Assembly: GCA_944387065.1 (NCBI GenBank)
Contig: CALXDM010000005.1
Coordinates: 33,478 to 97,477, forward strand
Source of the DNA: an uncultured Oscillospiraceae bacterium
GTDB lineage: Bacteria > Bacillota > Clostridia > Oscillospirales > Oscillospiraceae
DNA length: 64,000 nucleotides
Direction of reading: 5' to 3'
In this document: positions 52,701 to 61,689 of the stretch, in pieces
How positions within the stretch are numbered: position 1 is the stretch's first letter
Layout of the letters: each line of letters starts with the position of its first letter
Notes under the pieces: generated by a model
The model's database searches: none
What the model saw: the letters and a program-made list of their open reading frames with translations, nothing else
What the model was told of the DNA's origin: nothing
Position numbers and translations under genes: made by a program

Positions 52701-53803
52701 GCCGCCACCACCGAGACGGAGGACACCAGCGCGATGAGCAGCAGCAGGCAGCAGGCCCCAATCATGCCCAGCATCAGCCCAAAGGCCCCGCCGATCTGAT
52801 CCACCAAAGCGCACAGCGGCCCGGACCCCACCGTGGCCGAGAGCGCGGCGGTCAGTTTGTAGAGCAGGTAGTGCACCGCCATCTGCAGCAGGGGCAGCAG
52901 ACAGATGGCCAGGATGGTCAGCATCCCAAACACCCCCACCGTCCCCTTGAGCACCCCGGCGGAGGCCAGGATGGTCTCGGCCGCGTCGGACAGGATGCCC
53001 CCCACCACCGGGATGGCCCCGGAGATGGCGAACTTGGTGGCCTTGACAGTCATGGCGTCGGCGCTGCCGGCCACCACGCCGCTCACCGTCAAGTAGCCCA
53101 CAAAGGCCAGCATCACCGTGGTCAGCAACGCCCCCGCCGCCCATTTGAACAGCCCCGCCACCCGCTTGAGCCCCTCGTTGCCCAGCGCGGCGTTGGCCAC
53201 GCAGGCGGCCAGGTAGGCATACAGCAGGGGGATGAGCAGGCTGTTGATCAGGTTGACCAACGCATCGCTGAAGAGCACCGCCGCCATCTGCCGCACCGTG
53301 GCCCCCGTCACCGCCCCGGTGGCCGCCGTCACCGCCGCCACGGCGGGCAGCAGCACATTGGCAAAGGTGGTCATGCCGCCGATGGCCTCCCGCCCCAGGC
53401 CCAGCAGGGAGTTGACATCGGTCACCGCCACCGCCGCCACCGCCAGGGTGCCCGCCAGCGCCACCGCTGGCGTGCTCTGCCGGCTCAGCCCCCCGTACAG
53501 GTTATCCGCCACCCCGCACAGCAACATCACCAGCAGGATCAGCACCCCCGAGCGCACCGCCCGGCGCACAATGCCCACCAGCTCCTGGCTTCCGGTGTCC
53601 AAGATCTGCCCCAGCCCTTGCTCCAGGCCGGTGCCATAGTCAATCTCGCTCCCGGTTTGGCCGGCGGCCCGCTCCAGCTCGTCCACGTCCAGGGCCTGCT
53701 CCTGGGCGGAGAGGATCTCCTCCTGCTGCGTGGCCGCCCGGGCGGGCAGGGCCAGAGCGCAAAGCATCAAAGGAATCAGCGCCAGCATCTTCCATCTCAT
53801 CAT
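52697..53803 (-). CDS. spoIIIAE: Stage III sporulation protein AE
   Basis: A 368-residue polytopic protein with an N-terminal signal-like segment (MMRWKMLALIPLMLCALAL) and about eight membrane helices. Conserved stretches include TFANVLLPAVAAVTAATGA and ISGAIPVVGGILSDAAETI. SpoIIIAE is the largest membrane component of the SpoIIIA channel. It is 15 bases downstream of spoIIIAD and coupled to spoIIIAF. Confidence 0.93.
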   Translation of the reverse strand: MMRWKMLALIPLMLCALALPARAATQQEEILSAQEQALDVDELERAAGQTGSEIDYGTGLEQGLGQILDTGSQELVGIVRRAVRSGVLILLVMLLCGVADNLYGGLSRQSTPAVALAGTLAVAAVAVTDVNSLLGLGREAIGGMTTFANVLLPAVAAVTAATGAVTGATVRQMAAVLFSDALVNLINSLLIPLLYAYLAACVANAALGNEGLKRVAGLFKWAAGALLTTVMLAFVGYLTVSGVVAGSADAMTVKATKFAISGAIPVVGGILSDAAETILASAGVLKGTVGVFGMLTILAICLLPLLQMAVHYLLYKLTAALSATVGSGPLCALVDQIGGAFGLMLGMIGACCLLLLIALVSSVSVVAA

Positions 53804-53818
53804 TGGTATCCCCCCGTT

Positions 53819-54205
53819 TTACAGCAGTTGGGCCAGCAGATCCAGCACCGCGCTCATCAGCGGCAGCACCGCCGCCAGGGCCAGGACGGTCCCCGCCAGC
53901 TCCACCACCCCGGCCAGGGCGCTCTCCTTGGCGTCTCGGCAGAAGTCCGCAGCCAGCCGGGTGACCAGGCCGATGCCCACCGCTTTGAGCATGGGGGAGA
54001 GCACCTGGGGGGACAGCCCGCCCAGCTCGGCCAGCCGGTCTAAAAATGCGCTCACCGTCTCCAGCGCGCCGGAGCAGTACAGCAGGATCAGCGCCCCCGC
54101 GCAGATGGCCAGCAGGATGGCCACCTCCGGGGCCTGCTTGCTCACCACCAGGGCGCACACCGCGGCCAGGATGGCTGCCGCGGCTACGCTCAGCGCCCCG
54201 CTCAT
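53819..54205 (-). CDS. spoIIIAD: Stage III sporulation protein AD
   Basis: A 128-residue protein with four hydrophobic segments; the conserved KAVGIGLVTRLAADFCRDA lies at about 74-92. It is a small membrane part of the SpoIIIA complex, related to SpoIIIAC. Its start overlaps the spoIIIAC stop by four bases. Confidence 0.92.
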   Translation of the reverse strand: MSGALSVAAAAILAAVCALVVSKQAPEVAILLAICAGALILLYCSGALETVSAFLDRLAELGGLSPQVLSPMLKAVGIGLVTRLAADFCRDAKESALAGVVELAGTVLALAAVLPLMSAVLDLLAQLL

Positions 54206-54396
54206 AGGTCAAAGAGATTCTCCACCAGGTTAAACAGGCTGCTGATCTCCTGTACCACGATCATCAGCACCACCACCAGGGCCACCAGGGTGGTCATGGT
54301 GGCCATCTCGTCCCGCCCCGAGCGGGTCAGCACCTGGTTGAGTACCGAGACCAGGATGCCCACCGCCGCAATTTTGAAGATCAGATCCACGTCCAT
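54202..54396 (-). CDS. spoIIIAC: Stage III sporulation protein AC
   Basis: A 64-residue protein with two membrane helices and the family sequence DLIFKIAAVGILVSVLNQVL, then RSGRDEMATMTTLVALVVVL. The ATG at 54396 gives the standard length. It lies 17 bases after spoIIIAB and is coupled to spoIIIAD. Confidence 0.93.
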   Translation of the reverse strand: MDVDLIFKIAAVGILVSVLNQVLTRSGRDEMATMTTLVALVVVLMIVVQEISSLFNLVENLFDL

Positions 54397-54413
54397 ACAC
54401 GCCCCTCCTATAC

Positions 54414-54926
54414 CTATACCAGCAGTATGATCAGCAGGGCGCCGGCGGCTATCCCCAGCGTCCCGTACACCCGGCCCAGCCGCTGCCGCTGGGCCTGGGC
54501 CTGGAGCCGCTGCTGCTCCAGCCGCTCCACCGCACCGGCCAGGGCCTGGCGCTGGCTGTCCCCGTCGTAGCGGCCCAGCACCGCCCCCAGCTGCTCCAGC
54601 AGCAGCCGGTCCGTCCCCTCCAGGCGCAGGCCGCTGGCCTCCTCCCCCTGGGTCCAGACCTGGCGGAAGGCCCGTCCATTCAGGTGACCCGCCCCCTGGG
54701 CGCACAGCCGGAAGAACTGGGCGGCGTGGCCGCCGGTGGCCTGGGCCGCCCGCTCCAGCAGCTCCGGCAAGGGGGGCAGGCGCCAGGCCAGCTCCCGCTC
54801 CATCACCTCCAGCCCGGCCACCAGGTCCCGCAGGTCCCGCACCCGGCCCTCCAGATGGCCCACCGCCGACAGCCCCAGGGCGCAGGAGCCGGCGGCCAGC
54901 AGCACCGCCCCCACCATCCGGATCAT
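54414..54926 (-). CDS. spoIIIAB: Stage III sporulation protein AB
   Basis: A 170-residue protein with hydrophobic ends (about 4-22 and 154-170) and a helical middle with LRDLVAGLEVMERELAWRLPPL (about 33-54). It resembles GspF-type platform proteins of secretion systems. The ATG at 54926 overlaps the spoIIIAA stop as ATGA. Confidence 0.91.
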   Translation of the reverse strand: MIRMVGAVLLAAGSCALGLSAVGHLEGRVRDLRDLVAGLEVMERELAWRLPPLPELLERAAQATGGHAAQFFRLCAQGAGHLNGRAFRQVWTQGEEASGLRLEGTDRLLLEQLGAVLGRYDGDSQRQALAGAVERLEQQRLQAQAQRQRLGRVYGTLGIAAGALLIILLV

Positions 54927-55882
54927 GACAGCACCTCCACCCGGGCCTGCCGGACCGTCCCCCGGCGCTCCAGCACCGCCGCCTGCCGGAACACCCCGCT
55001 GTCCAGCAGGGCGCGGTACACCGGCCTGCGCCGCAAGTCGTCCACGCCGGCGGCATGGGCGGTGGCCAGCAGAGCAACCCCGCAGCCCGCAGCCTCCTCC
55101 ATGGCCCGCACGTCTGCCGGATGGGTGATCTCGTCGGCGGCCAGCACCTGGGGGTTCATCCCCCGCAGCAGGATGGTCAGCCCCTCGGCCTTGCCGCAAC
55201 CGTCCAGCACATCGGTGTGACGGCCCACATCAAACTGGGGTCGGCCCTGCCAGAGGGCCGCCACCTCCCCCCGCTCGTCGGCCAGCCCCACCCGCAGCGG
55301 AGGGCCGCCCACCCCATCGGACAGGCAGCGCACCAGCTCCCGGAGCAAGGTGGTCTTGCCCGCCCCCGGCGGGGCCAGGATCAGCGTACTGCGCACCCCC
55401 TCTCCCCCCCGCATCCGATCCAGCAGGTCCCCAGCCTGTCCCTCCACTGGGCAGGCCACCCGCAGGGCCAGGGAGGTGAGGTAGCGCAGGGTGGTGATCT
55501 CCCCCCTGTGGCGGGCCACCGTCCCACACAGGCCCAGGCGGTGCCCACCCCGCAGGGTGACATAGCCGTTTCGCACCTGATCCAGCACTGTGTGGGCGGA
55601 GGCCTGACTGGCGTTTTCCAGCACCTGGCGCAGATCCTCCTCCGTCACCGGCCCGCCGCCGGCCGCCCACTCTTCCCCGCCCAGGTTCACCGTCACGGGA
55701 CGGCCCAGGCGCAGGCGCACCTCCTCCGCCCGCTCCAGCTCGTCCCCCTCCAGGGCGAGGACCGCCCGGGCCAGCCTGTCCGGCAACACGGCGGCCGCCT
55801 GCCGGACGGCCTCGATCCGTCCCCGCGCCCGGGCCGCGGCCGCCCCGCGCCCCAGGGCCTCTTGCCTCATTCCAGCTTCCAT
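54923..55882 (-). CDS. spoIIIAA: Stage III sporulation protein AA (secretion-type ATPase)
   Basis: A 319-residue ATPase of the SpoIIIAA family, thought to power the SpoIIIA-SpoIIQ channel. Walker A is LAPPGAGKTTLLREL (near 170) and Walker B lies in VLAADEITHPADV. GGAGGAAA precedes the ATG. It is the first gene of the eight-gene operon, which is complete and in the standard order AA-AB-AC-AD-AE-AF-AG-AH. This is strong evidence that the organism forms endospores. Confidence 0.95.
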   Translation of the reverse strand: MEAGMRQEALGRGAAAARARGRIEAVRQAAAVLPDRLARAVLALEGDELERAEEVRLRLGRPVTVNLGGEEWAAGGGPVTEEDLRQVLENASQASAHTVLDQVRNGYVTLRGGHRLGLCGTVARHRGEITTLRYLTSLALRVACPVEGQAGDLLDRMRGGEGVRSTLILAPPGAGKTTLLRELVRCLSDGVGGPPLRVGLADERGEVAALWQGRPQFDVGRHTDVLDGCGKAEGLTILLRGMNPQVLAADEITHPADVRAMEEAAGCGVALLATAHAAGVDDLRRRPVYRALLDSGVFRQAAVLERRGTVRQARVEVLS

Positions 55883-55971
55883 GGCAGTTTCCTCCGGCCC
55901 TTCGGCCTATGTAAAATCGGGTGGGACGGCAGCCAGCCTGTCCTGCCGCCCCGGTGTGTCAAGCTGTCCCC

Positions 55972-56000
55972 ATCCTATGAGAGCATGTCCCGGGATATTC
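55972..56000 (-). promoter_or_regulatory. Possible sigma-E promoter of the spoIIIA operon
   Basis: On the minus strand GAATATC (55994-56000) and CATAGGAT (55972-55979) have the spacing expected for a sigma-E promoter (ATA-type -35, CATA-type -10). SpoIIIA operons are known sigma-E targets. The assignment is by eye. Confidence 0.45.
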
Positions 56001-56010
56001 CAGCTCGTCC

Positions 56011-56043
56011 AAAAAAATTGAGGCGGCCCCCACGGGCGCCGCC
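56011..56043 (-). terminator. Second terminator downstream of the flavodiiron gene
   Basis: A 6-bp GC stem (56022-56027 with 56038-56043) followed on the minus strand by TCAATTTTTTT. Confidence 0.6.
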
Positions 56044-56066
56044 CCAGCCCCCGCCCTGGCGAAGGC

Positions 56067-56101
56067 AAAAAAAACAGGGAGAGACGTCTGGCGTCCCTCC
56101 C
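56067..56101 (-). terminator. First terminator downstream of the flavodiiron gene
   Basis: A 10-bp stem with one mismatch (56077-56086 with 56092-56101) followed on the minus strand by TGTTTTTTTT. With the next hairpin it insulates the spoIIIA operon from read-through. Confidence 0.75.
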
Positions 56102-56151
56102 ACATCTAAGGTCTGCTGTCTCCGGCCACGGCCGGCGGGGTCCCTCCCCCC

Positions 56152-57321
56152 TCACACGGCGGCGGCCATGGCCGCCGCCAGGCGCTCCATCTGAGCGCGG
56201 CTCTCCTCATTCAGCGCCGAGCGGATGGTCACCGTCTGCTCCAGCACCTTCATGTTCTTCATCTCCCCCACGGCCGCCTGCATCGCCAGCAGCGCGGTGG
56301 GGCCCCAGGAGCCGTTCTCCACCAGGCCCACCACCCGGTTTTGCAGGTTGCGGATCTTCATCCGGTACAGGAACTGAGCCATGGGGGTGAACACCCCGCC
56401 GTCATAGCTGGAGGCGGCCAGCACCACCCCACTGTACCGAAAGGCCTGGGCCACCGCCTGGGCCCAGTCCTCCCGGGCCAGGTCAAACAGCTGCGCCTTT
56501 ACCCCCGCCTGGGTCAGCATCTCCACCAGCTCCCGGGCGGCTTGGGCGGTATGGCCGTGGATAGAGGCGAAGGCCACCAGCACCCCCCGCTCTTCCGGCT
56601 GATAGCGGCTCCACAGATCGTACAGCTCCAGCGCCCGGGAAATGCGCTCCCCCGTCAGCACAGGGCCGTGCAGCGGGCAGATGGCCTGCACGTCCAGCTG
56701 GGTCACCTTCTTCAGCATGGCCTGCACCTGCACACCGTACTTGCCCACGATGTTGCAGTAATACCGACGGCCCTCGTCCTCCCAGGGCAGGCTCTCGTCC
56801 GGGTTGCCAAAGCGGCCGAAGGCGTCGGCGGAGAACAGCACCTTCTCCGTCTGCTCATAGCTCACCATCACCTCGGGCCAGTGCACCATGGGCGCCATGA
56901 TAAAGCGCAGGGTATGCCGGCCCAGCTCCAGGGTGTCCCCCTCCCCCACGGTGATGGTGCGCCCCTCGTAGCTCTGGCCGGTAAACTGAGCTAGCATGCA
57001 GAACGTCCTGAAATTGCCTACCATCTTCATCTCCGGGTAGAGGTCGGCCAGCCGGGCGATGTTGCCCGCGTGGTCGGGCTCCATGTGATGGATGATGAGG
57101 TAGTCCGGCTGCCGCCCGTCCAGGGCCTGCTCCAGATTATCCAGCCACTCCTCACCCTTGCGGGGGTCGACGGTGTCCATCACGGCGATCTGCTCATCCA
57201 GGATCACATAGGAGTTATAGGAGATCCCCTCGGGGACCACATACTGGCACTCAAACAGGTCCAGCTCATCGTCATAGCAGCCCACACGGCAAACAGCCTG
57301 CGTGTTCGGGCGGTAACTCAT
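56152..57321 (-). CDS. Flavodiiron protein (FprA family A-type flavoprotein)
   Basis: A 389-residue protein: an N-terminal beta-lactamase-like diiron domain (about 1-245) and a C-terminal flavodoxin domain (about 250-389). Diiron ligands are in HHMEPDHAGN, MVHWPEVM, SADAFGRFG and CPLHGPV; the FMN loop is ASIHGHTAQAA. No rubredoxin domain is attached. Such proteins reduce O2 to water or NO to N2O and protect anaerobes. The ATG at 57321 follows AGGTGG by eight bases; an upstream extension in frame is not family-like. It has its own promoter and two terminators. Confidence 0.94.
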   Translation of the reverse strand: MSYRPNTQAVCRVGCYDDELDLFECQYVVPEGISYNSYVILDEQIAVMDTVDPRKGEEWLDNLEQALDGRQPDYLIIHHMEPDHAGNIARLADLYPEMKMVGNFRTFCMLAQFTGQSYEGRTITVGEGDTLELGRHTLRFIMAPMVHWPEVMVSYEQTEKVLFSADAFGRFGNPDESLPWEDEGRRYYCNIVGKYGVQVQAMLKKVTQLDVQAICPLHGPVLTGERISRALELYDLWSRYQPEERGVLVAFASIHGHTAQAARELVEMLTQAGVKAQLFDLAREDWAQAVAQAFRYSGVVLAASSYDGGVFTPMAQFLYRMKIRNLQNRVVGLVENGSWGPTALLAMQAAVGEMKNMKVLEQTVTIRSALNEESRAQMERLAAAMAAAV

Positions 57322-57352
57322 TGCACATTCCACCTTTCCTATTTTCCCGACT

Positions 57353-57381
57353 ATACTACTATGATTTTCGGGATTCGTCAA
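57353..57381 (-). promoter_or_regulatory. Probable promoter of the flavodiiron gene
   Basis: On the minus strand TTGACG (57376-57381), a 17-base spacer and TAGTAT (57353-57358). Confidence 0.5.
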
Positions 57382-57430
57382 GCCCTAATTTGTCTTTTTT
57401 TTGACACATCTTTCTTTCCCTTGAATTTCC

Positions 57431-57459
57431 TTGACTTGAAGCCGTTTTTATGCTATAAT
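57431..57459 (+). promoter_or_regulatory. Sigma-A promoter of degV
   Basis: TTGACT (57431-57436), a 17-base spacer with an extended TGC, and consensus TATAAT (57454-57459). Confidence 0.8.
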
Positions 57460-57504
57460 TTTTGCATAAAATCATTTTTAAAACAACATTAGAGGTTTTT
57501 GATT

Positions 57505-58341
57505 ATGAGTTTTCAGATCGTTGTGGACAGCTGCTGCGACCTCACCCCCCAGCAGCGCTCCTGCGGAGTGTATGCCATTGTTCCGCTGACCATCCAGGTG
57601 GGGTCCACTCAGTACCGGGATGACGCGTCGCTGGACACCGCGCTGCTGGCCGACGCCATGGCCCGGTGCAAGCAGGCCGCCCACACCGCCTGCCCCTCCC
57701 CGGGGGACTATATGGCCGCCTATGAGTCCGCCCAGGGAGACGTCTACGTGGTCACCCTCTCCGCCCTGCTCTCCGGCTCCCACAACAGCGCCTGGCAGGC
57801 CGCCCAGCTCTTTCAGGAACAGCATCCCGAGCGGCGCATCCACGTCTTCAACTCCTGCTCCGCCTCGGCCGGGCAGGCGCTGGTGGCCGCCCAAGTGGCC
57901 GACCTGGCTGGGCAGGGCCTGCCCTTTGCCCAGGTGGTGGCCCAGACCCACCGGTATATCGCCGAGCTGAACACGCTATTCGTGTTGGAGGACCTGGACA
58001 CCCTGCGCAAGGCGGGCCGGCTGAACCGGGCCCAGGCGCTGATCACCGGCGCGCTGCGGGTAAAGCTGGTCATGGGCTCTACCCCCGAAGGGGCCATCTG
58101 CAAGCACACCCAGGCCCTGTCCATCAAGCAGGCCCTGAGCAAGCTGACCGATTTGATGGCCCAGGACCGGCTCCACCGGGGCAGGACGCTGTGCATCTCC
58201 CACTGCCTGTGCCCCCAGCGGGCGGACTATCTGCGAGATCTGGCCCAGCGGCGCTGTGCCTTCTCCCGCATCCTGATCACCGAGACCCGGGGCATCAGCA
58301 CCTTTTACGCCAACCGCGGCGGCATCGTGGCCGCCTACTGA
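57505..58341 (+). CDS. DegV family fatty-acid-binding protein
   Basis: A 278-residue DegV protein, a fold that binds a single fatty acid for the FakA kinase in Firmicutes. Motifs are IVVDSCCDLTPQ (5-16), the ligand-contact segment TLSALLSGSHNSA and LNTLFVLEDLDTLRKAGRLN. AGAGG lies nine bases before the ATG at 57505. No fakA is in this window. A FUSC-type membrane protein follows after 34 bases and may share its transcript. Confidence 0.92.
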   Translation: MSFQIVVDSCCDLTPQQRSCGVYAIVPLTIQVGSTQYRDDASLDTALLADAMARCKQAAHTACPSPGDYMAAYESAQGDVYVVTLSALLSGSHNSAWQAAQLFQEQHPERRIHVFNSCSASAGQALVAAQVADLAGQGLPFAQVVAQTHRYIAELNTLFVLEDLDTLRKAGRLNRAQALITGALRVKLVMGSTPEGAICKHTQALSIKQALSKLTDLMAQDRLHRGRTLCISHCLCPQRADYLRDLAQRRCAFSRILITETRGISTFYANRGGIVAAY

Positions 58342-58375
58342 GTCCGCCCAGGCCGGCCAGAGGAGAGAGATACCA

Positions 58376-58939
58376 ATGAGAAAGCCCCATCTTCCCACCA
58401 TCCCCCACATCGGGATGCGCACCATCAAGACCGCCGTGGCGGTCACCTTGTCCTATCTGATCTTCGTCCCCTTCGGGCTGCTATACAACGAGAGCTATCC
58501 GGGGGTACTGGGCTACCTGGGTCCCCTGTACGCCTGTATCCCCTGCGTGGTGTGTATGCAAAGCTCGCTGGAGCAGACCCTCCAGGTGGGGCTGGCCCGC
58601 TTCCTGGGGGTGCTGGTGGGGGCGCTCATCGGCGCGCTGATGATCCTGATCCCGGAGAGCGTGTTCTCCTTCTGGGCCTTCCAGGCGGTGCTGCTGGGGC
58701 TGTCCTGCGTGGTGGGCATCTGGATCTGCACCCTGCTGCGCCAGCCCGCGGCGTGCACCATGGCCTGCGTGCTGCCCTGCGTCATCATCCTGTCCAGCGG
58801 CTTGAGCGGAGGGGAACGCCACTATTATGCCCTGGCCCGGGTGCTGGAAACCATCGTGGGCGTCTCCATGGCCTTCCTGGTCAATGCCGTCCTGCCCGCC
58901 CGGCCCGCCGCCCCCCAGGATGATCCGCCCCAGCCATAG
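58376..58939 (+). CDS. FUSC/aromatic acid exporter-type membrane protein
   Basis: A 187-residue protein with about six membrane segments. It begins HIGMRTIKTAVAVTLSYLI, a segment typical of the aromatic acid exporter/FUSC families in Firmicutes. It lacks the long cytosolic C-terminal domain of full-length members. GAGGAGAGA precedes the ATG. Substrate unknown. It follows degV and ends before two terminators. Confidence 0.8.
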   Translation: MRKPHLPTIPHIGMRTIKTAVAVTLSYLIFVPFGLLYNESYPGVLGYLGPLYACIPCVVCMQSSLEQTLQVGLARFLGVLVGALIGALMILIPESVFSFWAFQAVLLGLSCVVGIWICTLLRQPAACTMACVLPCVIILSSGLSGGERHYYALARVLETIVGVSMAFLVNAVLPARPAAPQDDPPQP

Positions 58940-58953
58940 GCATTTGGACGCGG

Positions 58954-58990
58954 GATACCGCCGCCTGATGGCAGGCGGCGGTATCTTCTC
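58954..58990 (+). terminator. Rho-independent terminator of the degV operon
   Basis: A perfect 14-bp stem (58954-58967 with 58972-58985), loop ATGG, then TTCTC. Confidence 0.7.
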
Positions 58991-59002
58991 TCAACAAACA
59001 AC

Positions 59003-59040
59003 ATAGGCCGCCCACCCCTTGTGTGGACGGCCTATCTTTT
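59003..59040. terminator. Bidirectional terminator hairpin between degV operon and proC
   Basis: ATAGGCCG (59003-59010) pairs with CGGCCTAT, with inner CCAC/GTGG pairing. The plus side is followed by CTTTTTC and the minus side by a U-rich stretch, so it can end proC as well. Confidence 0.65.
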
Positions 59041-59070
59041 TCATCTTATCCGTGCTTCCTGGCCCTGGGC

Positions 59071-59895
59071 TCAGCCCCCCAGCTCCCCGCTGCGCCGCCA
59101 GGCGGCCAGCACCGCGTCCATGGCCGCGGCCCGGAAGCCTGCCCGCTCCAGCGCGGCCACCCCCGCAATGGTGGAGCCGCCGGGAGAGCACACCTCGTCC
59201 TTGAGCACGCCGGGGTGCTTGCCCCGCTCCAGAGCCATGGCGCAGGTGCCCAGCACCATCCGGAAGGCATACTCCATGGCCAGCGCCCGGGGCAGCCCCG
59301 CCAGCACCCCCCCGTCAGCCAGCCCCTCCAGAAACAGGCAAGCAAAGGCGGGCCCGCAGCCGGCCAGGGCAGAAAAGGCGTCCATCTGTCCCTCTGGGAT
59401 GCGGGTGACCAGGCCCGACTGGCTCAGGATCCGCTCCACCTGGGCCAGCGCCTCCTCCCCGGCCCCCTCCGGAGCGCACAGGGCGGTCACTCCCTGGCCC
59501 ACCCCCACGCAGGTGTTGGGCATCAGGCGCAGGACGAGGGGGCTGTACCCCGCCCCCTGGGCAAAGCGGGAAAGGTCGGCCAGGCGCAGGCCCGCCGCCA
59601 CCGACACCAGCACCTTCTCCTGCCCCGCCTCATGGCAGCGCCGGAGGGTGGGGGCCAGCTGCTCCAGCACCCCCTGCATCATCTGGGGCTTGACGCACAG
59701 GAAGATGTATTGGGCCTGCTCCACCGCCCGGTCATTGTCCGGCGCGGCGGCACAGCCCAGCTCCTGAGCCAGGGCCTGGGCCTTTCCGGCGGTGCGGTTT
59801 GTCAGCACCACCTCATCCGGGCCGATGGCCCGGCAGGCTGCCCGGGCCAAGGCCCCTCCCATATTCCCGGTTCCGATAAACGCGGCTGTCTTCAT
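59071..59895 (-). CDS. proC: Pyrroline-5-carboxylate reductase
   Basis: A 274-residue enzyme that makes proline from pyrroline-5-carboxylate with NAD(P)H. The Rossmann motif is FIGTGNMGGALARAA (6-20), followed by CVKPQMM and the C-terminal signature DEVCSPGGSTIAGVAALE. The length is normal. It is monocistronic with its own promoter directly after leuA. Confidence 0.95.
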   Translation of the reverse strand: MKTAAFIGTGNMGGALARAACRAIGPDEVVLTNRTAGKAQALAQELGCAAAPDNDRAVEQAQYIFLCVKPQMMQGVLEQLAPTLRRCHEAGQEKVLVSVAAGLRLADLSRFAQGAGYSPLVLRLMPNTCVGVGQGVTALCAPEGAGEEALAQVERILSQSGLVTRIPEGQMDAFSALAGCGPAFACLFLEGLADGGVLAGLPRALAMEYAFRMVLGTCAMALERGKHPGVLKDEVCSPGGSTIAGVAALERAGFRAAAMDAVLAAWRRSGELGG

Positions 59896-59925
59896 GGCGA
59901 TCCCTACTTTCTGACGGTTTGTCTC

Positions 59926-59954
59926 ATCCTACCACGTCTGCCCGTCCCTGGCAA
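59926..59954 (-). promoter_or_regulatory. Sigma-A promoter of proC
   Basis: On the minus strand TTGCCA (59949-59954), a 17-base spacer and TAGGAT (59926-59931), in the gap after the leuA stop. Confidence 0.65.
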
Positions 59955-59957
59955 GGG

Positions 59958-61655
59958 TCACCTCAGCAAAGAGCGGTTGATCGCGTTCAGGATGGCCCGC
60001 AGGGAAGCCCGGTTGATATTGTGGCTCTTGCCCACGCCGAACACGTCCTCTCCCCGGGGGTTTTTCAAGTGGATGTAGCACACCGCCTGGGTGTCCGAAC
60101 CGGTAGAGACGGCGTGCTCCTGGTAATCCACGAACTGATAGCCGTCGATGGCCCCCTGGGGCAGGCCGTGCAGGGCGTTGAAGAAGGCGTCGATGGGGCC
60201 GTTGCCCTCCCCGCTGGCCGCCATGGTCTTGCCCTGGTAGCCGATCTCTCCCTGGAACTTCACCCAGCTGGCGTCCCCGTGGCGGGCGTCCTCCTGGAAG
60301 ATGTGGCGCACCAGCTGGTAGGTCTTGGGGGCAGAGAGGTACTCCCGGTCAAACAGGTCGAAGATCTGCTGGGGTTGAAGCTCCCGGCCCACCCGGTCGC
60401 TCTCCCGCTGGACGATGGCCCCAAACTCCCCGTGCATGGCCTTGGGTAGGTCGTAGCCGAAGGTGTGCTGCATGACAAAGGCCGCCCCGCCCTTGCCCGA
60501 CTGGGAGTTGATGCGGATGATGGGCTCATACTGCCGGCCCACATCCGCCGGATCGATGGGCAGATAGGGCACCTCCCACAGATCCGTGCCGCTGCGCTCC
60601 ATGTACTGGAAGCCTTTGTTGATGGCGTCCTGGTGGCTGCCGGAAAAGGCGGTGAACACCAGCTCGCCCGCGTAGGGCTGGCGCTTGCCCACCTCCATCT
60701 TGGTGCACCGCTCATACATCTCCCGGATCCGGTTGATGTCATGCAGGTCCAGCTGGGGGTCCACCCCCTGACTCCACAGGTTCATAGCCAGGGTGACCAG
60801 GTCCACGTTGCCCGTACGTTCCCCGTTGCCAAACAGGGTGGCCTCCACCCGCTCCGCCCCCGCCAGCAGTCCCAGCTCAGCGGTGGCTACGCCGGTGCCC
60901 CGGTCATTGTGGGGGTGTAGGGAGATGATGGCCCGCTCCCTTCCAGGCAGCTTGCGCAGGAAGTACTCCAGCATATCGGCAAACTGGTTGGGCATACAGT
61001 TCTCCACCGTGGTGGGCAGGTTGAGGATGACGGGGTGCTCAGGGGTGGCGTGCAGGTGGTCCAGCACAGCCGCGCAGATCTGGGCGGCATAGTCCATCTC
61101 GGTGCCCATAAAGGACTCCGGGGAGTACTCATAGCGCAGGTTCATCCCGCCGGCGATCACCGGCTGGGCCATCTCATAGATCAGGTCGGCCGCGTCGGTG
61201 GCTATCTTGGTGATGGCCGCGCAGTCGGCATGGAAGACCACCTTGCGCTGGAGGGTGGAGGTGGAGTTGTAGAAGTGCAGGATCACGTTCTTGGCCCCGT
61301 CGATGGCCTCAAAAGTGCGGCGGATCAGGTGCTCCCGGGCCTGGACCAGCACCTGGATGGTCACGTCATCTGGGATATGTCCTCCCTCGATGAGTGCCCG
61401 GCAGATCTCATACTCCGTCTCCGAGGCAGATGGGAACCCGATCTCGATCTCCTTGACCCCGATGTCCACCAGGGTGTGGAAATACTCCAGCTTCTCCTGG
61501 AGGTTCATCGGGTCAACCAGGGCCTGATTGCCGTCCCGCAGGTCCACCGAGCACCAGATAGGCGCCTTTTGGATGGTCTGATCCGGCCAGGTCCGGCCCT
61601 GGATGGGCTGAGGCTGGAAGGGGATATACTTCTGAAATCCTGGTTTCAGGTTCAT
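59958..61655 (-). CDS. leuA: 2-isopropylmalate synthase, long (yeast/actinobacterial-type) form
   Basis: A 565-residue enzyme that condenses 2-oxoisovalerate with acetyl-CoA, the first step of leucine synthesis. The TIM barrel begins with VDLRDGNQALVDPMN (about 37-51) and holds the metal-binding LHPHNDRGTG; the C-terminal regulatory domain (about 430-565) has NGPIDAFFNALH and AVSTGSDTQAVCYI. The N-terminal extension QKYIPFQPQPIQGRTWPDQ is typical of the long form. AAAGGAGG precedes the ATG. No other leu genes are in the window. A T-box leader controls it. Confidence 0.95.
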   Translation of the reverse strand: MNLKPGFQKYIPFQPQPIQGRTWPDQTIQKAPIWCSVDLRDGNQALVDPMNLQEKLEYFHTLVDIGVKEIEIGFPSASETEYEICRALIEGGHIPDDVTIQVLVQAREHLIRRTFEAIDGAKNVILHFYNSTSTLQRKVVFHADCAAITKIATDAADLIYEMAQPVIAGGMNLRYEYSPESFMGTEMDYAAQICAAVLDHLHATPEHPVILNLPTTVENCMPNQFADMLEYFLRKLPGRERAIISLHPHNDRGTGVATAELGLLAGAERVEATLFGNGERTGNVDLVTLAMNLWSQGVDPQLDLHDINRIREMYERCTKMEVGKRQPYAGELVFTAFSGSHQDAINKGFQYMERSGTDLWEVPYLPIDPADVGRQYEPIIRINSQSGKGGAAFVMQHTFGYDLPKAMHGEFGAIVQRESDRVGRELQPQQIFDLFDREYLSAPKTYQLVRHIFQEDARHGDASWVKFQGEIGYQGKTMAASGEGNGPIDAFFNALHGLPQGAIDGYQFVDYQEHAVSTGSDTQAVCYIHLKNPRGEDVFGVGKSHNINRASLRAILNAINRSLLR

Positions 61656-61689
61656 GGCGAGTCCTCCTTTGGCTCATGCGGGGGACAAG

